A DNA stretch of 64,000 nt from Brachionus manjavacas (Eukaryota; Rotifera; Eurotatoria; Ploima; Brachionidae). Made by a program: the position numbers and the translations under genes. Positions 1 through 12,089 of the stretch are shown piece by piece. The number at the start of each line of letters is the position of its first letter. The stretch's first letter is position 1. A model generated the notes under the pieces. The model had not been told where the DNA came from, did not search any database, and saw only the letters and a list, made by a program, of their open reading frames with translations. The stretch spans positions 1,612,001 to 1,676,000 of the forward strand of contig JAHQIY010000017.1 of NCBI GenBank assembly GCA_019054805.1. The letters are read 5' to 3'.

Positions 1-409
1 CACTAATTGAGACTTTGATTTAAAACTTTATTAAAATTTTTTTTTTAAATTAAATTTTTTTCCATAGTAAAGTGTTGAAGCCATTGCCAAAGTTTAGTAG
101 AGAAGCCCTCAAATCTGAACCAAGTTCACACACCACTAGAAAAATTATAATTTGAATTTAATGAGTTCAATTCGATTTCTGTGTCTTGAATGCTCTCTCT
201 CTTCCCTCTCACTCTTCTCTCTTTGTGTGTTGTAGCTATTGCGATTAAAAATATAAAGTTAATTTGAATGCATGCAAATAGAGAAAAGTATAGAAAAGAG
301 AGCAACAAATTATGATTTTTTTTCCAAAAAAAAAATTTTTTTTGATAAATTTGAAATAACAGCAAAAGCTTGAGCGCTAAGGATTTAAAAATTAAATTTT
401 TTGATTTAG
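1..409. other. Upstream region of the first gene
   Basis: AT-rich sequence with no coding signal I trust. It contains a CT/AG-rich patch near 185-225. It ends in a pyrimidine-rich splice-acceptor-like stretch (tttttgatttag) that directly abuts the ATG at 410. This suggests either a 5' UTR intron or a trans-splice acceptor. Confidence 0.4.
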
Positions 410-3400
410 ATGTCCGCCAAAACGGATGTGCTGAATAGGACATGGACGTTGCTGCCCGAGGACGAGGACATGCCAATGGAATGTGAGGTGAATGAGACTG
501 ACAATCGGCTATTTGAGGCTACAAACAGGTCTAATTTAATAGACGAGGAAGAGATGTGTGTTGACGTGTCGTGTCAGTCCGAAATAAAAAATCGGACTCG
601 AGTCATAAACGAGACTAGTTACACTCTCGAGGAAACCCATGTCATCAACAAAACTGTGAATTTGAACGCCACTGTAAACAAGAGTCCGATTGCAATGAAA
701 GAGTCTCTTTCTGCCAATATCAGCTACGACTTGGTAAAAATTACCGAAGAGCTTGAAAACTCGTTCACGCGGTTCAATTCAATCGATGTCAATTTTGACT
801 CTCTGTTTAATGAGACTATCACCGGGCTTGACCCGCAGTAAGTTCTTTTCTAATTTGAAAATATTTGAAATTTAAATTTTTCTAAGTATTTTTATTAGTT
901 AATTATCTATTAAATACTTTTCGGCATTTTGTTTCGAAGGTTAATCATAAAAAATGTATTTAGTTTGTAAATTAGCGTTTATTAGGTCAAATAAACAATG
1001 GTTTGCAAAATAATAATCATTAAGATTTATTATTTTTAATTGAGAGTTTATCTCAATGAGAGAAAAAATTTTAGGATGAAATGGCTACTTTTTGTTCCAA
1101 TTCTAAAAATTTCAATATAATTTTATTATGTTGCTAGAAGATGGAAAAAAAGTCTCCGTTTCGAATGGCAAATAATTAAAAAAAATTTTATTAAAAATTC
1201 TCTAATTTATTTATTAAATAAAAAAATTAAATAAAAGTCGATAAAATTTTTCTTTTTCTTTTTAATTTCGATTTAGTTTTAATGATAAGAATTGAAAAAA
1301 TTTGATCATTGGAATTTTTTTTTGATAAATTAATTCTAAAAAAGTACCCTTGTTGTGGCATTGTGAATTTTCATACAAAAATTTCAATACAAAACTAAAA
1401 TTCTTACCAAAAATATGAATTTGTACTACAGATTTTTCTGTAAATTTTAAAAGATGAATCCAAAAATCGCTCATTTAATAGTTTAAAGAAACATTTTTAA
1501 ATAAACTTGTCAACAAATTGATTATTTTCAATCAAATTGTTAATTTAACTACCACCTAATTCAAAATTATTTCAGTAGCGATGACAGGATTTTAACAAAA
1601 ATTACAATCTGAATTTTTTTTTCTTTAATTTTGACTTTGGTATCAATTTAAAAAAACTAAGTTACCATTTTTTTTGTTCATTACATGTTTATTTAGTCTA
1701 AATTTTGTTTATAAAAAAACTTAAAAATCACATAGCTGTCAGAAGGAGCCCGTAACCTTTCTTTTTTTTAAAAAGAAATAAAAACTATTAAATAATAATG
1801 AATAGATCATAGAGACAACAAAAAAATAAATTTCAAAATATTGATATTTTATTTGATCTTTAATATATCCCTGTTAAATAAAGGTTGTCTTTTTTTGTTT
1901 CTCTCAATTATCAATTTAAATTATTTAAAAAGAATTTAATTTTTGTAATTTTTGGAAATGAAAATTCACAATGCTCTTTGTTGACCAAAATTTTTGTAAA
2001 TAAAATCGATTTTTTAATTTTATATAATTTTTTAAGTTAATTTAGATTTAGTAGGCATTTTTAGATTTTTCTATTTTTAAACCTAAAAACTTAATAAAAA
2101 AATCACAAACAAAATAATTAATTTTTTTTTTAATTCACTTTAAATTTTTCCTGTCATTAATGAAAAAAAAATCTTTCAAAAGTTTATTAATATTAAAATT
2201 TATTTGATGTAACTGCCAAGAAAAAAATTTAAAATAAATTAATTTATTTAACTAGACAGTCAGACAATTTAAAAAATTTGAAGTATTAAATTATTAATAA
2301 AATTAGAGATTTTTTCTCGCTCTATTTGCTCGTTTAAGTATCATTAAATGAGACATCAAGAGAATACATTGGGTCTGATCATCTTTGAGGCTAAAATTAA
2401 AATTTTATAAACAAAAACGATTGTTTTGAATTCCAAATTGTAATTGATTTAATTAAAATTTTTGAATTTTAATTATTTATTAGATGAAAAAATTCTTTAA
2501 ATGCCTTTTTGATGATTAAAGAAAATTAAATAAAAACTCCTGACTTGATCTTTTACAAAAAAATATTTTGCTCATCAAAAATTAAGCTAATTAAGATTTT
2601 AATTTAGCAACGGTGGACCCATTTCTCCCCTTGGTTCGCCCAAACAAAGCGTAAACAATTTGACAATCAATTTGGATGATGTAAAGCTGCAGACCAATTT
2701 GGCCCTTCAAAAGCAAGAGAGTCTAAACTCGCCACTGTCCTCTTCGCTGTCAGCTTCGATTGACAATCTAGACAACCTCCAATTTAATCCGTCATCAGTG
2801 CCCAAGACATTTGACCTATTCATCAACGATTTAAAAAAATCCTCATCAACCTTCACCTTGAACTCGCTGGGCACTGGCTCACAGACAAATCTGAATTCCA
2901 ATTTTCCCATTCACCTGTCCAAACGCATAATAACCAGCAGCATAGACAAAGATCTAAACAAAGAATCAAAGTCGAACAAAATCAAAAATTTATCTAATCT
3001 AAACGAAAACGATCTGGACATGAAAACAAGTTCACCATTGAGAAAAAAGCCAGCACTGAACTGTACCATTGATCTGAATGGGCGAAATTCCAACGAGTCT
3101 TTGAACGAGAGCGAGCAAAGTCTGAGCTTGAGCCAGTCCTCATCGATTAGCAATCTTAACGATGACCCGCGCACTGTTTTTAACTCCACATACACTGCTT
3201 GGACGCCCACAGACCAACAAATTCAATTCGATGCCTTCAATCAGCAACGAAGGGTTGTTCAATCAAACAGTGGGTTCCATCTCAACCGGACCCAAGACAT
3301 GAACAACAATGACAGCAAGGAGGACCTCAACAAAACAAAAGACATAATCACCGACTCTCAGGAAGACTTGAACCGAACAAAGGACCTGAAGCCGGCGCCA

Positions 3401-5256
3401 ATAGCTTTGAACAAGACCAAAGATTTGACTGAGTCCAATGAAGTGCAGATAAAGCCCGTTCAGGTTAGACGTATTTCGTCAATAAGTCAAAATACGCGGC
3501 CCACTTCGATATACTCTAAATCAAAGTTGATAAATTCTGGTCTAAGCGCCAAACCGGTTGTCGGTTTGTCTCAGACTAAGCCAGAGATAAAACGGCCAAA
3601 TATAGGCAGCAAATTGGCTCAGCCACTGGTAAGTCAGAGTGCTGATTTGACTAAACCAAAGACTGGTATTGCTAAAGTGGCAGCAGTTTCCAAATCTGTT
3701 GTTTCTCCGATCAGGAGTACGACTCAAATTCAAAGACCAAATGCCTTGGGCACCAACAATTCGAATTTGAACAGAGGCCTTGCTTCAAATTCTAGTCAAA
3801 ATGTTAATTTGAACCGATTGAGCTCGACCAGCTCGTCGTCATCTGCTTCGACATGCTCTTCGTCATCGCTCAAAGAAAATAAAAAAATGTCCAATACTCA
3901 AGCCAAATCGCCCGCTAACAATAAACTAGCTACCTTAGGGACAATGAACCAAAATGTTGCACCCTCACGCTTGAAACCTCCAACTGTTTCGGCTTCTATT
4001 CCCAAGCCCAGCAATGTACCTCAGTTTAAAATGGCATCCGAAAATGGACCAAAGTAATTTTTTTATATCTGGAAATTTTTAGAAAATTAAAAATAAGACT
4101 TTTAGATTTTTTATTAAAATTCAAAATTCAAAAAAATCAAGAAAAATTTTTTTTTGTTCAAATTGAGGTCTCATAGACATCTATTAAGTCTAAATAATTG
4201 CTTTTTAGTAAGAAAAAAATCTATTTCAAATCTATTTTATACTGATAATCGGGTTTTAAATTTTGTTTTGCTTGTCGAAAATTTGATTTGAAAATTGAGT
4301 GCAAAAAATTAACAAAAGAACATGCTTAAAATCTCAAATATAATTAATTAATATTTTTTTGCCTTTATAAATAATATTTTAGTTATTATAATCTTTAGTC
4401 GACAAAAAAAAATTTAAAAACCACTTTGTATCGTATTACTCATTTTAAATTTAAATTAAAAAAAGGCATTATCTAATTTTAAATCATTTAATGCTTTTTC
4501 TTTTTAATTTTTTTAAATGGGTATGAGGATTTTTTTAATTCTTTATTGATTTCTTAAAATAATTTTTTCAAAAGAACATTAAAAGAACATTTTCGTCTAA
4601 AAATTTAATTTTTTTAAATAATGCAAAATTTAAAATTAATTCAAGTCCTTTGAAAAATATCACTTTAGAGAGAGAATCACACTGAATAATTTGATTTAAA
4701 AAAGAAATTTTGTTAAGTGAAAAATTGAAAAATTAGACAGAATTTACAAAAAGTTTTGTCAATTAAATTTTCTCTTAAATAAATATTAGATAAAATTAAA
4801 ATTAAATTAAGATTATCTATGAAAGTTAAAATTATTTTTCAAAATTTGGTCTGATAAAAAATTGTAATTTTCAGCTTATTTGAAAATTTTCTTGATAACC
4901 AAAGAAAGCTTTATTATTCAGAATGAAAATTACATGATGTCTTCCTTTCTCAATAATATCTACTTTTTTTGATCAACTACTTATATTTAATTTTAGTTGG
5001 AGAATTCTTCATTAATTCAAAAGAATTTAAAAAAGTTAAACAAAAATATTTGTTATCTGAAAGGTTTTTGAAGAAATTTATTTTTAAATATTTTAAGAAT
5101 TTCTAGAATAATTTTGAAAAATAAGTTTAATTTTGATTACAAAAAAGGAGCTTCATTAAACCACCGTCTCAAATTCCGACTTTTAAATCATCATCCGGTA
5201 TCCCAACGTTCAGAAACTCGACAAATCAAGTAAAGGTAATTCCTAAATTTAAATAA
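410..5256 (+). CDS. Low-complexity Asn/Ser/Thr-rich protein with NxT repeats and two SxIP motifs (3 exons)
   Basis: The model joins exons 410-837, 2608-4053 and 5148-5256, giving about 660 aa. Exon 1 ends at a GTAAGT donor and reads in phase into exon 2 across a tttag acceptor, restoring DPHNGGPISPLGSPK at the junction. Exon 2 ends at GTAATT and rejoins in phase after an aaaag acceptor. The protein has no globular domain I recognise. Residues about 367-418 hold four degenerate 13-14-residue repeats with the core LN(R/K)T(K/Q)D. Many further NxT or NxS triplets occur from the N-terminus on. The last exon has two S-x-I-P motifs (SQIP near 632, SGIP near 641) next to prolines and lysines, the known EB1-binding signature of microtubule plus-end proteins. 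Cytoskeletal function is inference. A stop follows at 5254, but a donor-like GTAATT at 5236 could extend the gene. Confidence 0.62.
838..2607 (+). other. Intron 1 of the SxIP-motif gene
   Basis: About 1.77 kb of AT-rich sequence between a GTAAGT donor and a tttag acceptor. Short frames on either strand show no recognisable similarity and are consistent with chance. I see no RNA gene or intact repeat in it. Confidence 0.6.
4054..5147 (+). other. Intron 2 of the SxIP-motif gene
   Basis: About 1.1 kb, very AT-rich, between GTAATT and AAAAAAG. The two flanking exons keep one reading frame. Nothing else could be identified inside. Confidence 0.5.
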
Positions 5257-5732
5257 AGATCTATACTATATTTTTCAATTTTAGAAATAAAGAATCAAAA
5301 AAACGATTATATTCGTCAATTTTTTTGTAAATTATTGAATTTTTAAAAAATTAATTTAAAAATGTTATTAAAAAAATAAAAAATAACTTGTTAAAAAATT
5401 GGAATTGAAATTTTTTTGCTCATTTAACGATGTCCAGCTGAAAATTCGAAAATATTGAGCTTTAGGCTCAATAATTAGATGTTTGATCAAATTAAAAACA
5501 ATAAATTTTTTTTGAATTGTTACCATAATTAAGAGAATTAATTTACCACCGTAAATAAATGATTTAGATAATTTTAAAGCTTTATAGCACTAGTCTATTA
5601 CATCTTAGACAAGGATAATTTTCAATTTTTTACTTTTTTTACAAATTTTGATCAATAAAAAATACGAATGTAAAAAAATATTATTTTGATAATAAAACAT
5701 ATTTATTCTTTTATTAAATTATTTATTAAAGT
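5257..5732. other. Convergent 3' intergenic region
   Basis: Lies between the stop of the SxIP-motif gene (+) and the stop of the SLC35G-like gene (-). AATAAA-type signals are present on both strands: near 5251 for the plus gene, and as TTTATT near 5700-5730 for the minus gene. No other feature seen. Confidence 0.4.
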
Positions 5733-6908
5733 TTACATTTTAACAAGAATAATTTTTTGTAAAAAAATATTTTTATCAGTTTGTTTGTAGGCAGATTTTT
5801 CCAAAATTTTAAAAACAAGAACCAAAACAGTGGAAACAAAAATCAACGATGCTCCAATTATACTAAACAAATTTGAGTCTATTCCGAGAAAAAAATGCTG
5901 TAAAATAAAGGTGTAGAGCAGATCTGTGGATCTAAGCAGGGCTACTTTGGAAGCTTCTTCATATTTTAGAGAAATGTTCATCATGATCTGAGATAGAACT
6001 CCGCTGCTTGCCGAAACAAATGAATAGAGCAATTGCCACGCTATGACCGACGAACTTTTAAATTTGTCAAAATTTCTATTCTCTAAATCACTGAGATAAA
6101 GCACCAAACTGAGCAACAAACTGAACGGAAACCCAAAATAACCGGCATAAACCACCGAAACTGAGTAGTGGACTTTTCGATTAGACAAATTTTTTAAAAA
6201 CAGTGGTACCAATGAGGAAAAAAATGCTGCCACTAGACCAAATGAAATACCCAAGGCTGGTCGAAGTCCTGAATTTTCAGACACAATTCCAATAGTCGAA
6301 TTTTTCAAATGAATATCTGTTGAATTAAAGCTTGAATAAAGGTATTGTTTTAAAAAAGATGGTTGTGAGACCAACAGCACTCCAATTATTGTCAACAAAA
6401 TAGACACCAGATGAGCTAAATTTAGCTTTTCTTTGAGAAAAATTCTTGACAATATTGAAACTAGGACTATTTTGGAATGCAACAAAGCAGCACTGTCAGA
6501 AGGGTCAATAAATTTTACTGAAAAATGAAGGCAAATTAAACCAAGCATGCCAAAAATACCTCGAAGTATAAGTCTGATTCTGTCCTCTTTTTTGCCAAAT
6601 GGATTTAGTTTATTATTAAATATAATTATTAGCATAGTTAATAGTTGTAGCAAGTATCGGAATGCTGCTTGTTCGCTGCCATTCAGCATAACCGCTTTGC
6701 GGATGAATATATTCGAAAGTGACAGGAAAAAAGCAGAAGAAACAGCTATAAAGAATCCGATTAATTTTTTGCTTGATATTCTGGGCTTTTCTTCGGGTGG
6801 ATTTGGCTCAGTACCGAGTAAGCTGTCATTTTTGTCGGATATATCGATGTCGGGTAAATCTTCGTCTTCATTTTCTTTTATAATTGATAAGTGTCTCGAA
6901 TGATTCAT
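5733..6908 (-). CDS. SLC35G-like EamA-family membrane transporter
   Basis: A single uninterrupted 391-residue frame starting at ATG 6908. The first 47 residues are hydrophilic and acidic (DLPDIDISD), as expected for a cytosolic tail. About ten hydrophobic segments follow, arranged as two EamA (DMT superfamily) repeats at roughly residues 48-183 and 213-370. Typical elements are RYLLQLL in the first repeat and HSKIVLVSILSRIFLKEKL, which resembles the conserved end of the first EamA domain in SLC35G1/TMEM20 proteins. Family members are predicted drug/metabolite transporters, and the substrate cannot be read from sequence. Intronless, unlike the MATE gene in this window. The region between the repeats (185-215) has several N-x-T/S sites. 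Confidence is high for the superfamily and moderate for the SLC35G subgroup. Confidence 0.82.
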   Translation of the reverse strand: MNHSRHLSIIKENEDEDLPDIDISDKNDSLLGTEPNPPEEKPRISSKKLIGFFIAVSSAFFLSLSNIFIRKAVMLNGSEQAAFRYLLQLLTMLIIIFNNKLNPFGKKEDRIRLILRGIFGMLGLICLHFSVKFIDPSDSAALLHSKIVLVSILSRIFLKEKLNLAHLVSILLTIIGVLLVSQPSFLKQYLYSSFNSTDIHLKNSTIGIVSENSGLRPALGISFGLVAAFFSSLVPLFLKNLSNRKVHYSVSVVYAGYFGFPFSLLLSLVLYLSDLENRNFDKFKSSSVIAWQLLYSFVSASSGVLSQIMMNISLKYEEASKVALLRSTDLLYTFILQHFFLGIDSNLFSIIGASLIFVSTVLVLVFKILEKSAYKQTDKNIFLQKIILVKM

Positions 6909-9083
6909 TTTAACTCGACACAGAAAAATGTTAATATTGTAAAGAGTAAATAGGTAAAATTTTGGTAAGCAAATTGCTAAGCAACTTTTTTAATTTTCTT
7001 TCACTCTTATTTAGTATAAACTTGCTGCTGGCAAAAAGTCTAATGATAAAAAGTGACTCGATATTTTTTAGATAAAAATTAAACACATAAAATCACTTTT
7101 AAATTTAAGTGCTTAATAAAGATTAGTTTACTTGTCGAGTTCTAAACAATTTATTTTAAAAATTATTTTCAAAAAAATAAACATTAAAAAGAATTAAACG
7201 AAATAAATTATTCGTTTTGGGTGCATTTGAATATCTTTTTTATAATTTAAATAAAATATGTTCATTAAATAATGCAAGGAAAACAAGTAAATACACATTT
7301 TCCTAATCCAAAAAATACTATTTTATCTTTTTAATTGATTTATGTGAAAAGTTAGATTTAGAAAATTTTTGTAATTAAAATTGATTAATCATTGCAGGTT
7401 CACACAACTTTATTTAAATTCACTCAAACTTTTATCTGGACTTTTGACCAAAAAATTAATTTACATTAAAAAAATGATGTTTATGTTTAAATTAAATAAT
7501 TTAAAAAAAAAATCTCTAGATATTGAATAATGATTAAAATAATTTTTCTAAAACGTGATTTATAAATATTTTAATTTAGAGAATTATGTTCGATTAGAGA
7601 TATATAACGAAAAATTTTTATGATTGTTAAAATTGGATTATTTAAAAGTGGTTCAATTTTAGATAACATTATAAAAATGGATCAGGAAGTAAATAAATAA
7701 TTTCCAAAAAATATATCCTGCTCATAATAATTGCCGAGATTTAAAAATATTTTCGGAAAAAAAAAGAAAAACATTTATGAAAAACCTGATATTTCAGAGA
7801 ATTAAATTTCATTAATTTATTTTCAAAAAAAATTAAATCAAATAAATTTATAAATAAATGTTTTTTTGGTTGAATAAGCAGAAAGTAAATGATAAAAAAC
7901 AAATGATAAGCATTAAAACTTCAAATATTAAAAATAAAAACATGTTAAATTTGCTCAAATTTTGATTTTTCAACAAAAAGAACAAACACTTTGAATAAAA
8001 AATGACAGTGTATTCTACCTCTATTTCCATAAAAATTCATATAATCTTTTTGAGTAATTTTATTGAATTAATTATTCAATTTAAGAGGAGATTTTGTTAT
8101 CAAGAAATGTAAAATAAATTAACAATCAGTCAGATCACGAAATCATCATTACATTTTTGACAAGTGCATATTTTTGTCAAAATTAAATAATTTTTAAGAA
8201 TTTATTAAAGTTGTGATCACTAAGTCGATAAAACAATAAATTGAATAAATGTGATCACGAAAAAATGTTTTTATCTAGAAAAGATAAAAGAAATTTTTCT
8301 AAATATTCAAGTAGCAAGAGAATAAAAATGTAATAATGAGCTCAAGTGTTTGGCCAAGAGACTTAATTTTACTTATTTCTTAGAAGAAGACTTTACCGTG
8401 TATGAAATAATTGACTAAAATTACGTTGATTTCGTATTAATGTAATTATCCGATTGGGATTTGAAAATCAAAATTAAGTCAAGTTCAGCACTAGCCAAGA
8501 ATGTTCAAAGATTATTTGATAAATTGTTTCAAATGAACTTGGGGCAATATCCAAAAATATCGAAAATTTGAAAATCGAACCATTCTTTCAATATATGTCA
8601 GCTCAAAGTAGTGGAAATAGATTTTTTTATGGTTCAAGTCCGGATTTTTTTTTAATTTTAAAAAATTTAATTTCAATTTCTTTTTTTTTAAATAAGTCCG
8701 AGCAACATGAATTTTTTTCTTTCAAAATAGTTATTGTGGCAGCCTAGTAAGAGTCAATATAAGTCCAAGTTCTGGCTTTAAAAAAATTAAAAGTATTTGG
8801 CACGAAAAACCATTATATGAGACCATGTCAAAAGGCTTATCTAAGTAAAAAAAATACCGACACTATGAGCTTTTTTTTAACTAAAGCTGTCTGATTTTAC
8901 AGTTCTTTTTAAATTTTAGGGACAAATTAATCATATTTTTTAAGTTAGTTAAATAATTTAACACGTAAAAAAATGTTTTAGAATTTATAATTTAATTTTT
9001 TAAACTTTGTCTTGAAACCGAAGGGCAAAAAAATTTGAAAAAATTATTTTTCTTATTTTCTTAAATCAAAAATTGTATTTTTA
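6909..9083. other. Gene-poor region including the diverged left half of an ancient duplication
   Basis: No gene supported. From about 7640 this sequence aligns by eye, with many differences, to about 16000 onward; for example the segment around ATGGATCAGGAAGTA at 7677 recurs at 16039. At 8380-8520 there is a diverged copy of the left edge of the 1.4-kb core described below. The rest is AT-rich filler with short chance frames. Confidence 0.5.
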
Positions 9084-9365
9084 GAAGAATATTGAACCGT
9101 GTTTGAAATACTTGACTAAAATCACGTTGTGTTTGCATTAATTAAATCATCCGGATGGGAATTGAAGATAGAAATTGATTTTATTTTTTTCTTAGCTAAA
9201 TGAGATTACTTTGGAGGAAATTTTTTGTGTTTAAGACGGCAAATACTTGAAGTTCAAACCGTATCGTCTTGTTTGGCAATCAGTTGTGCACATTCCCACC
9301 TATAGCTCACTTGTTTGCTTGATTGAAATTCAAAATAAGTATCAAGCAGTTAAAAAGTAAATTAA

Positions 9366-9731
9366 TTACAATCGGTCCAGATCAATAAGTGTTTTAATTG
9401 TTTTGAATATTTCAAAATAATTAAAAGAAATTTTCAGTTTTAGCATTTTGCCAATTTGAAAAAGAAAGAAGAAAGTAGAAAATAAAGCTGGTTCGGCATT
9501 TAGCTCTTGATTTGCTGACTGATATTTATCACGACAGCTTCCGCATGCACCAGTTGACTCTAATTTATTTCCTCTTGTGATAAGTCCTAATCGAAATTTA
9601 ATAATTTCTCTTCTGGCTTCTTTTTGCTTTCTTTCTTTCTTTTTTTTGATGTTGAGAATAAATTCAACAGGTTTTGAACAAAATTCCAAGCTTTCGACAC
9701 ATTTTTTCATTTTTTCAAAAATTTCACTCAC
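9366..9731 (-). CDS. Hypothetical Lys-rich Cys-containing frame in duplicated core, copy 1
   Basis: Open frame of about 121 codons whose first triplet here is GTG. The first ATG is seven codons in, at the methionine of MKKCVESLEF. The protein begins with a charged helix (KKKKERKQKEARRE) and has a Cys pair in a GACGSCRDKY context. No family recognised. The frame stays open upstream of the GTG, so it may be an exon or chance. The identical frame at 17097-17462 is not independent support, because the DNA around it is equally identical. Treat as weak. Confidence 0.22.
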   Translation of the reverse strand: MSEIFEKMKKCVESLEFCSKPVEFILNIKKKKERKQKEARREIIKFRLGLITRGNKLESTGACGSCRDKYQSANQELNAEPALFSTFFFLFQIGKMLKLKISFNYFEIFKTIKTLIDLDRL

Positions 9732-10194
9732 TCGTATCCGAATGAATAGATAATTAAAAGTGAATTATGTTTGTGCGGAAATAGTTCCAAGAAAGAAAGA
9801 AAGAAGAGCGCGTCCAAACGCATCGTTTTGCTTGCTTGTTGCTAGCTTAAAGCTATTTTCTTTGCCTAATTTGCATTCTGCTTGAAATTTTTGATCTAAC
9901 TTCATTAAGAAATCAATAAGTGGAAATAAATAAGTTTGCATACAAAGCTAAAACGGTTCACGCTCTCTGTTTTCAATACCTTAATCTTTTAATGCGACTT
10001 GTTCAAAAGTCAGAGTGCATGAACATTTTCCTAAGTGCTTTATGTGAGACTTTAAATTTAGAGATGAAATATTAATAAAAAAAATTACATAAATTTCGGC
10101 ACTTTGGCCACTACTCAAAATGCTTTTATTAATAAAAAATATCAAATGCTTTTCGCTTTTTAATTAATTTAATTCCAACCAAACTAAGCTCTTT

Positions 10195-10217
10195 CTCTCT
10201 CTCTCTCTCTCTCTCTA
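10195..10217. repeat. (CT)n microsatellite
   Basis: About a dozen CT units in copy 1 of the core. The same locus in copy 2 (about 17920-17932) has fewer units. This is one of the few differences between the cores. Confidence 0.85.
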
Positions 10218-10495
10218 ACTTTGAACGTGAATTAATTTAGCTCTTATCACCCTCGAGCATTTATTAATGCTCACATGTCTTTTCTTATATGGAAAATTGA
10301 ATTTTTTATGCCTAATATAATCGGCTTAAATTTTTTCCATTACAAAAATTAAAGAAAAAACATCAAATCAATTTAAAATGAAAATTTTAACGCAAATTAA
10401 ATAAATATTTTGTTCAGAGACTGATAATACAAAATTTAATAATTATTAATTTTAAATAAAAAATATTTAGTTTTTTATTTAGGTTGAGTCTATCT

Positions 10496-11759
10496 GGAAT
10501 AGTTATGCAGTACATCATTTCAGTCACATTACTTTGATTTCTATTAAAAACTTATTTCCAAGACACTAAGTTCTGTTTAAATTTAAATTCTTCCGAAAAT
10601 CTTGTAAAATTTTCATTAATTTTAAATACTACGCCTAATTAATTATTATTTGAAAAAAATTGTCACCTAAAATTTCAAAAATTAAGAATTTAATGTTTTA
10701 CCAATCATTTCTTTTCAATATTACAAATAATAATAATAATAATAATATTTATTCAATGAACGCCTTGTAATGTTAAATTAAAAAAAAATATGTCTTTTTT
10801 ATAATTTTAAAAATTTGACGACTATACTTATTTTCTTAAATTTAACACAGAAATGCATTAGTTTCTTTAAAAATTCCAAAACCAATTCATATTTAAATTA
10901 TATGCTACGAATGCTTAATGTAAACCATGTTCAAGATCAAGTCAATCCATAAAATGAATGCAAATTTTTTTACTCATATCAAATCTTTTGCAAAGTGATT
11001 GATAGAACAAAATTTAAATCAAGGAAAATCTATATTAACTATCAATATTAATAGCGATTTCCTTTTCTGTCTAAGTAAAATAAGTCCATGCAGATTAGAT
11101 CAAAATTAATTAAAAATTGAATTGTTCAATTTATTAAATAATTTTGTAATTTTTTTTATTGAATTTATGCAAAAAATTTATTTTTCTTGTTGTTGGACAA
11201 TATTTAAATATTTGCTATCAACATAAATCGAAATTCTTAATTAGTTTTTATTTAATCTTTTTCTTGTTATTTTTTTCTTTCATTTTTTCTTTCATTTTAC
11301 TCATCACCAGAATCGGCGTTGATTGCATAAAATAAATAATTTAATTAAACAAAATTATGTTTTTTTTTTATTGATTTAAAAAAAAAAATTTTTTTTGATT
11401 TTAAAAAAAAAATTTTAAAAAATTTTAAAAAATTTTAAAATTTTTTAAAAGTATTTATTTCCAAATTTAAAATTAGTTTAAAATTAGAAAAATTTACTAG
11501 AAATCTAATATTTTTAAATTTATTATTTTGTTGTGTTATCTCAAATGATATTCGTTTAATTCAATAGAATAAGATTTAAATTCATTTGATAAATAAATTT
11601 AATTGAATTTTATATTTTTATTTACTAAGTAAATTATGTACTTTAAAATAATAGAATAAGTATTAATATTAAAAAATAGCATCAGACAAAATTCTCGAAA
11701 TATTTTTTGTAGTTAAACTTGATTCAAAATTATATTTCAATGCATCTAGCTACCAAAGA
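10496..11759. other. Diverged right flank of duplication and AT-rich intergenic DNA
   Basis: From about 10575 to 10880 the sequence resembles 18405-18680 with many differences; shared landmarks include cttccgaaaatctt and ttcttttcaatatt. An (AAT)n tract lies at 10727-10748. The remainder, including a homopolymer-rich patch at 11340-11460, has no recognisable feature. Confidence 0.45.
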
Positions 11760-11832
11760 TGTCTTCCTAGTAAGACGTCTCCGCAAGCATGCTTGCCGTA
11801 GCTTATTTTTTATTATTATTATTATTATTAAA
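11755..11832 (+). mobile_element. Short LINE-like 3' end with (ATT)n tail
   Basis: A short GC-richer segment with two potential hairpins (GTCTT/AAGAC and the palindrome GCAAGCATGCTTGC), followed by about seven ATT units. The same layout, hairpins then ATT or ACT repeats, ends the LINE copies at 33229-33412. I therefore read it as a very 5'-truncated LINE 3' end. The family is not known. Confidence 0.4.
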
Positions 11833-12089
11833 ATAAACAAACCATTTCTAGGAATTTGCCAGTAATGCCTATTCTTTCAAAAATTGAGGAAAATCTTTAA
11901 ATAAATTATGGAAAAAGAATGTCTTTAAATTAAGAAACTCAATTTTTTAATAAATTCAAATTTATGAACAAAAATTAATAATTCCATGAGAAAGTTTTAA
12001 CTGCTGTTGAACAAAGAACCTTTAATTAGTTAAATTCAAAAATTGATCAATACACTAAATAAATAACTCTAAAACTTTTGATTTTCAGA

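Larger units (their letters stand above)
9084..10495. repeat. Near-identical 1.4-kb core, copy 1
   Basis: Matches 16815-18210 over its whole length, with only a handful of differences seen by eye. They include single-base changes near 9127, 9766 and 10486, small A-run indels near 10072 and 10133, and a different CT-repeat length near 10195-10216. It encodes one 121-codon open frame on the minus strand and otherwise looks non-coding. The boundaries against the diverged flanks are abrupt. Confidence 0.85.
7640..10900. repeat. Ancient segmental duplication, copy 1
   Basis: Blocks of this interval match 16000-18700 in the same order and orientation. The left flank (7640-8520) and right flank (about 10510-10880) are clearly diverged, with frequent substitutions and indels. 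The central core (9084-10495) is almost identical between copies. About 560 bp at 8520-9083 has no counterpart in copy 2. The duplication is intrachromosomal, with copies about 7.7 kb apart. Confidence 0.75.

Noticed and set aside
126-476. 116-codon minus-strand frame over the first gene's start
   Set aside because: Low-complexity F/L/K content, no domain, and overlaps exon 1 of a well-supported plus-strand gene.
2707-3733. Three minus-strand frames inside exon 2 of the SxIP-motif gene
   Set aside because: Antisense shadows of a long, better supported plus-strand exon.
6547-6903. Plus-strand 118-codon frame
   Set aside because: Antisense of the SLC35G-like gene; no independent similarity.
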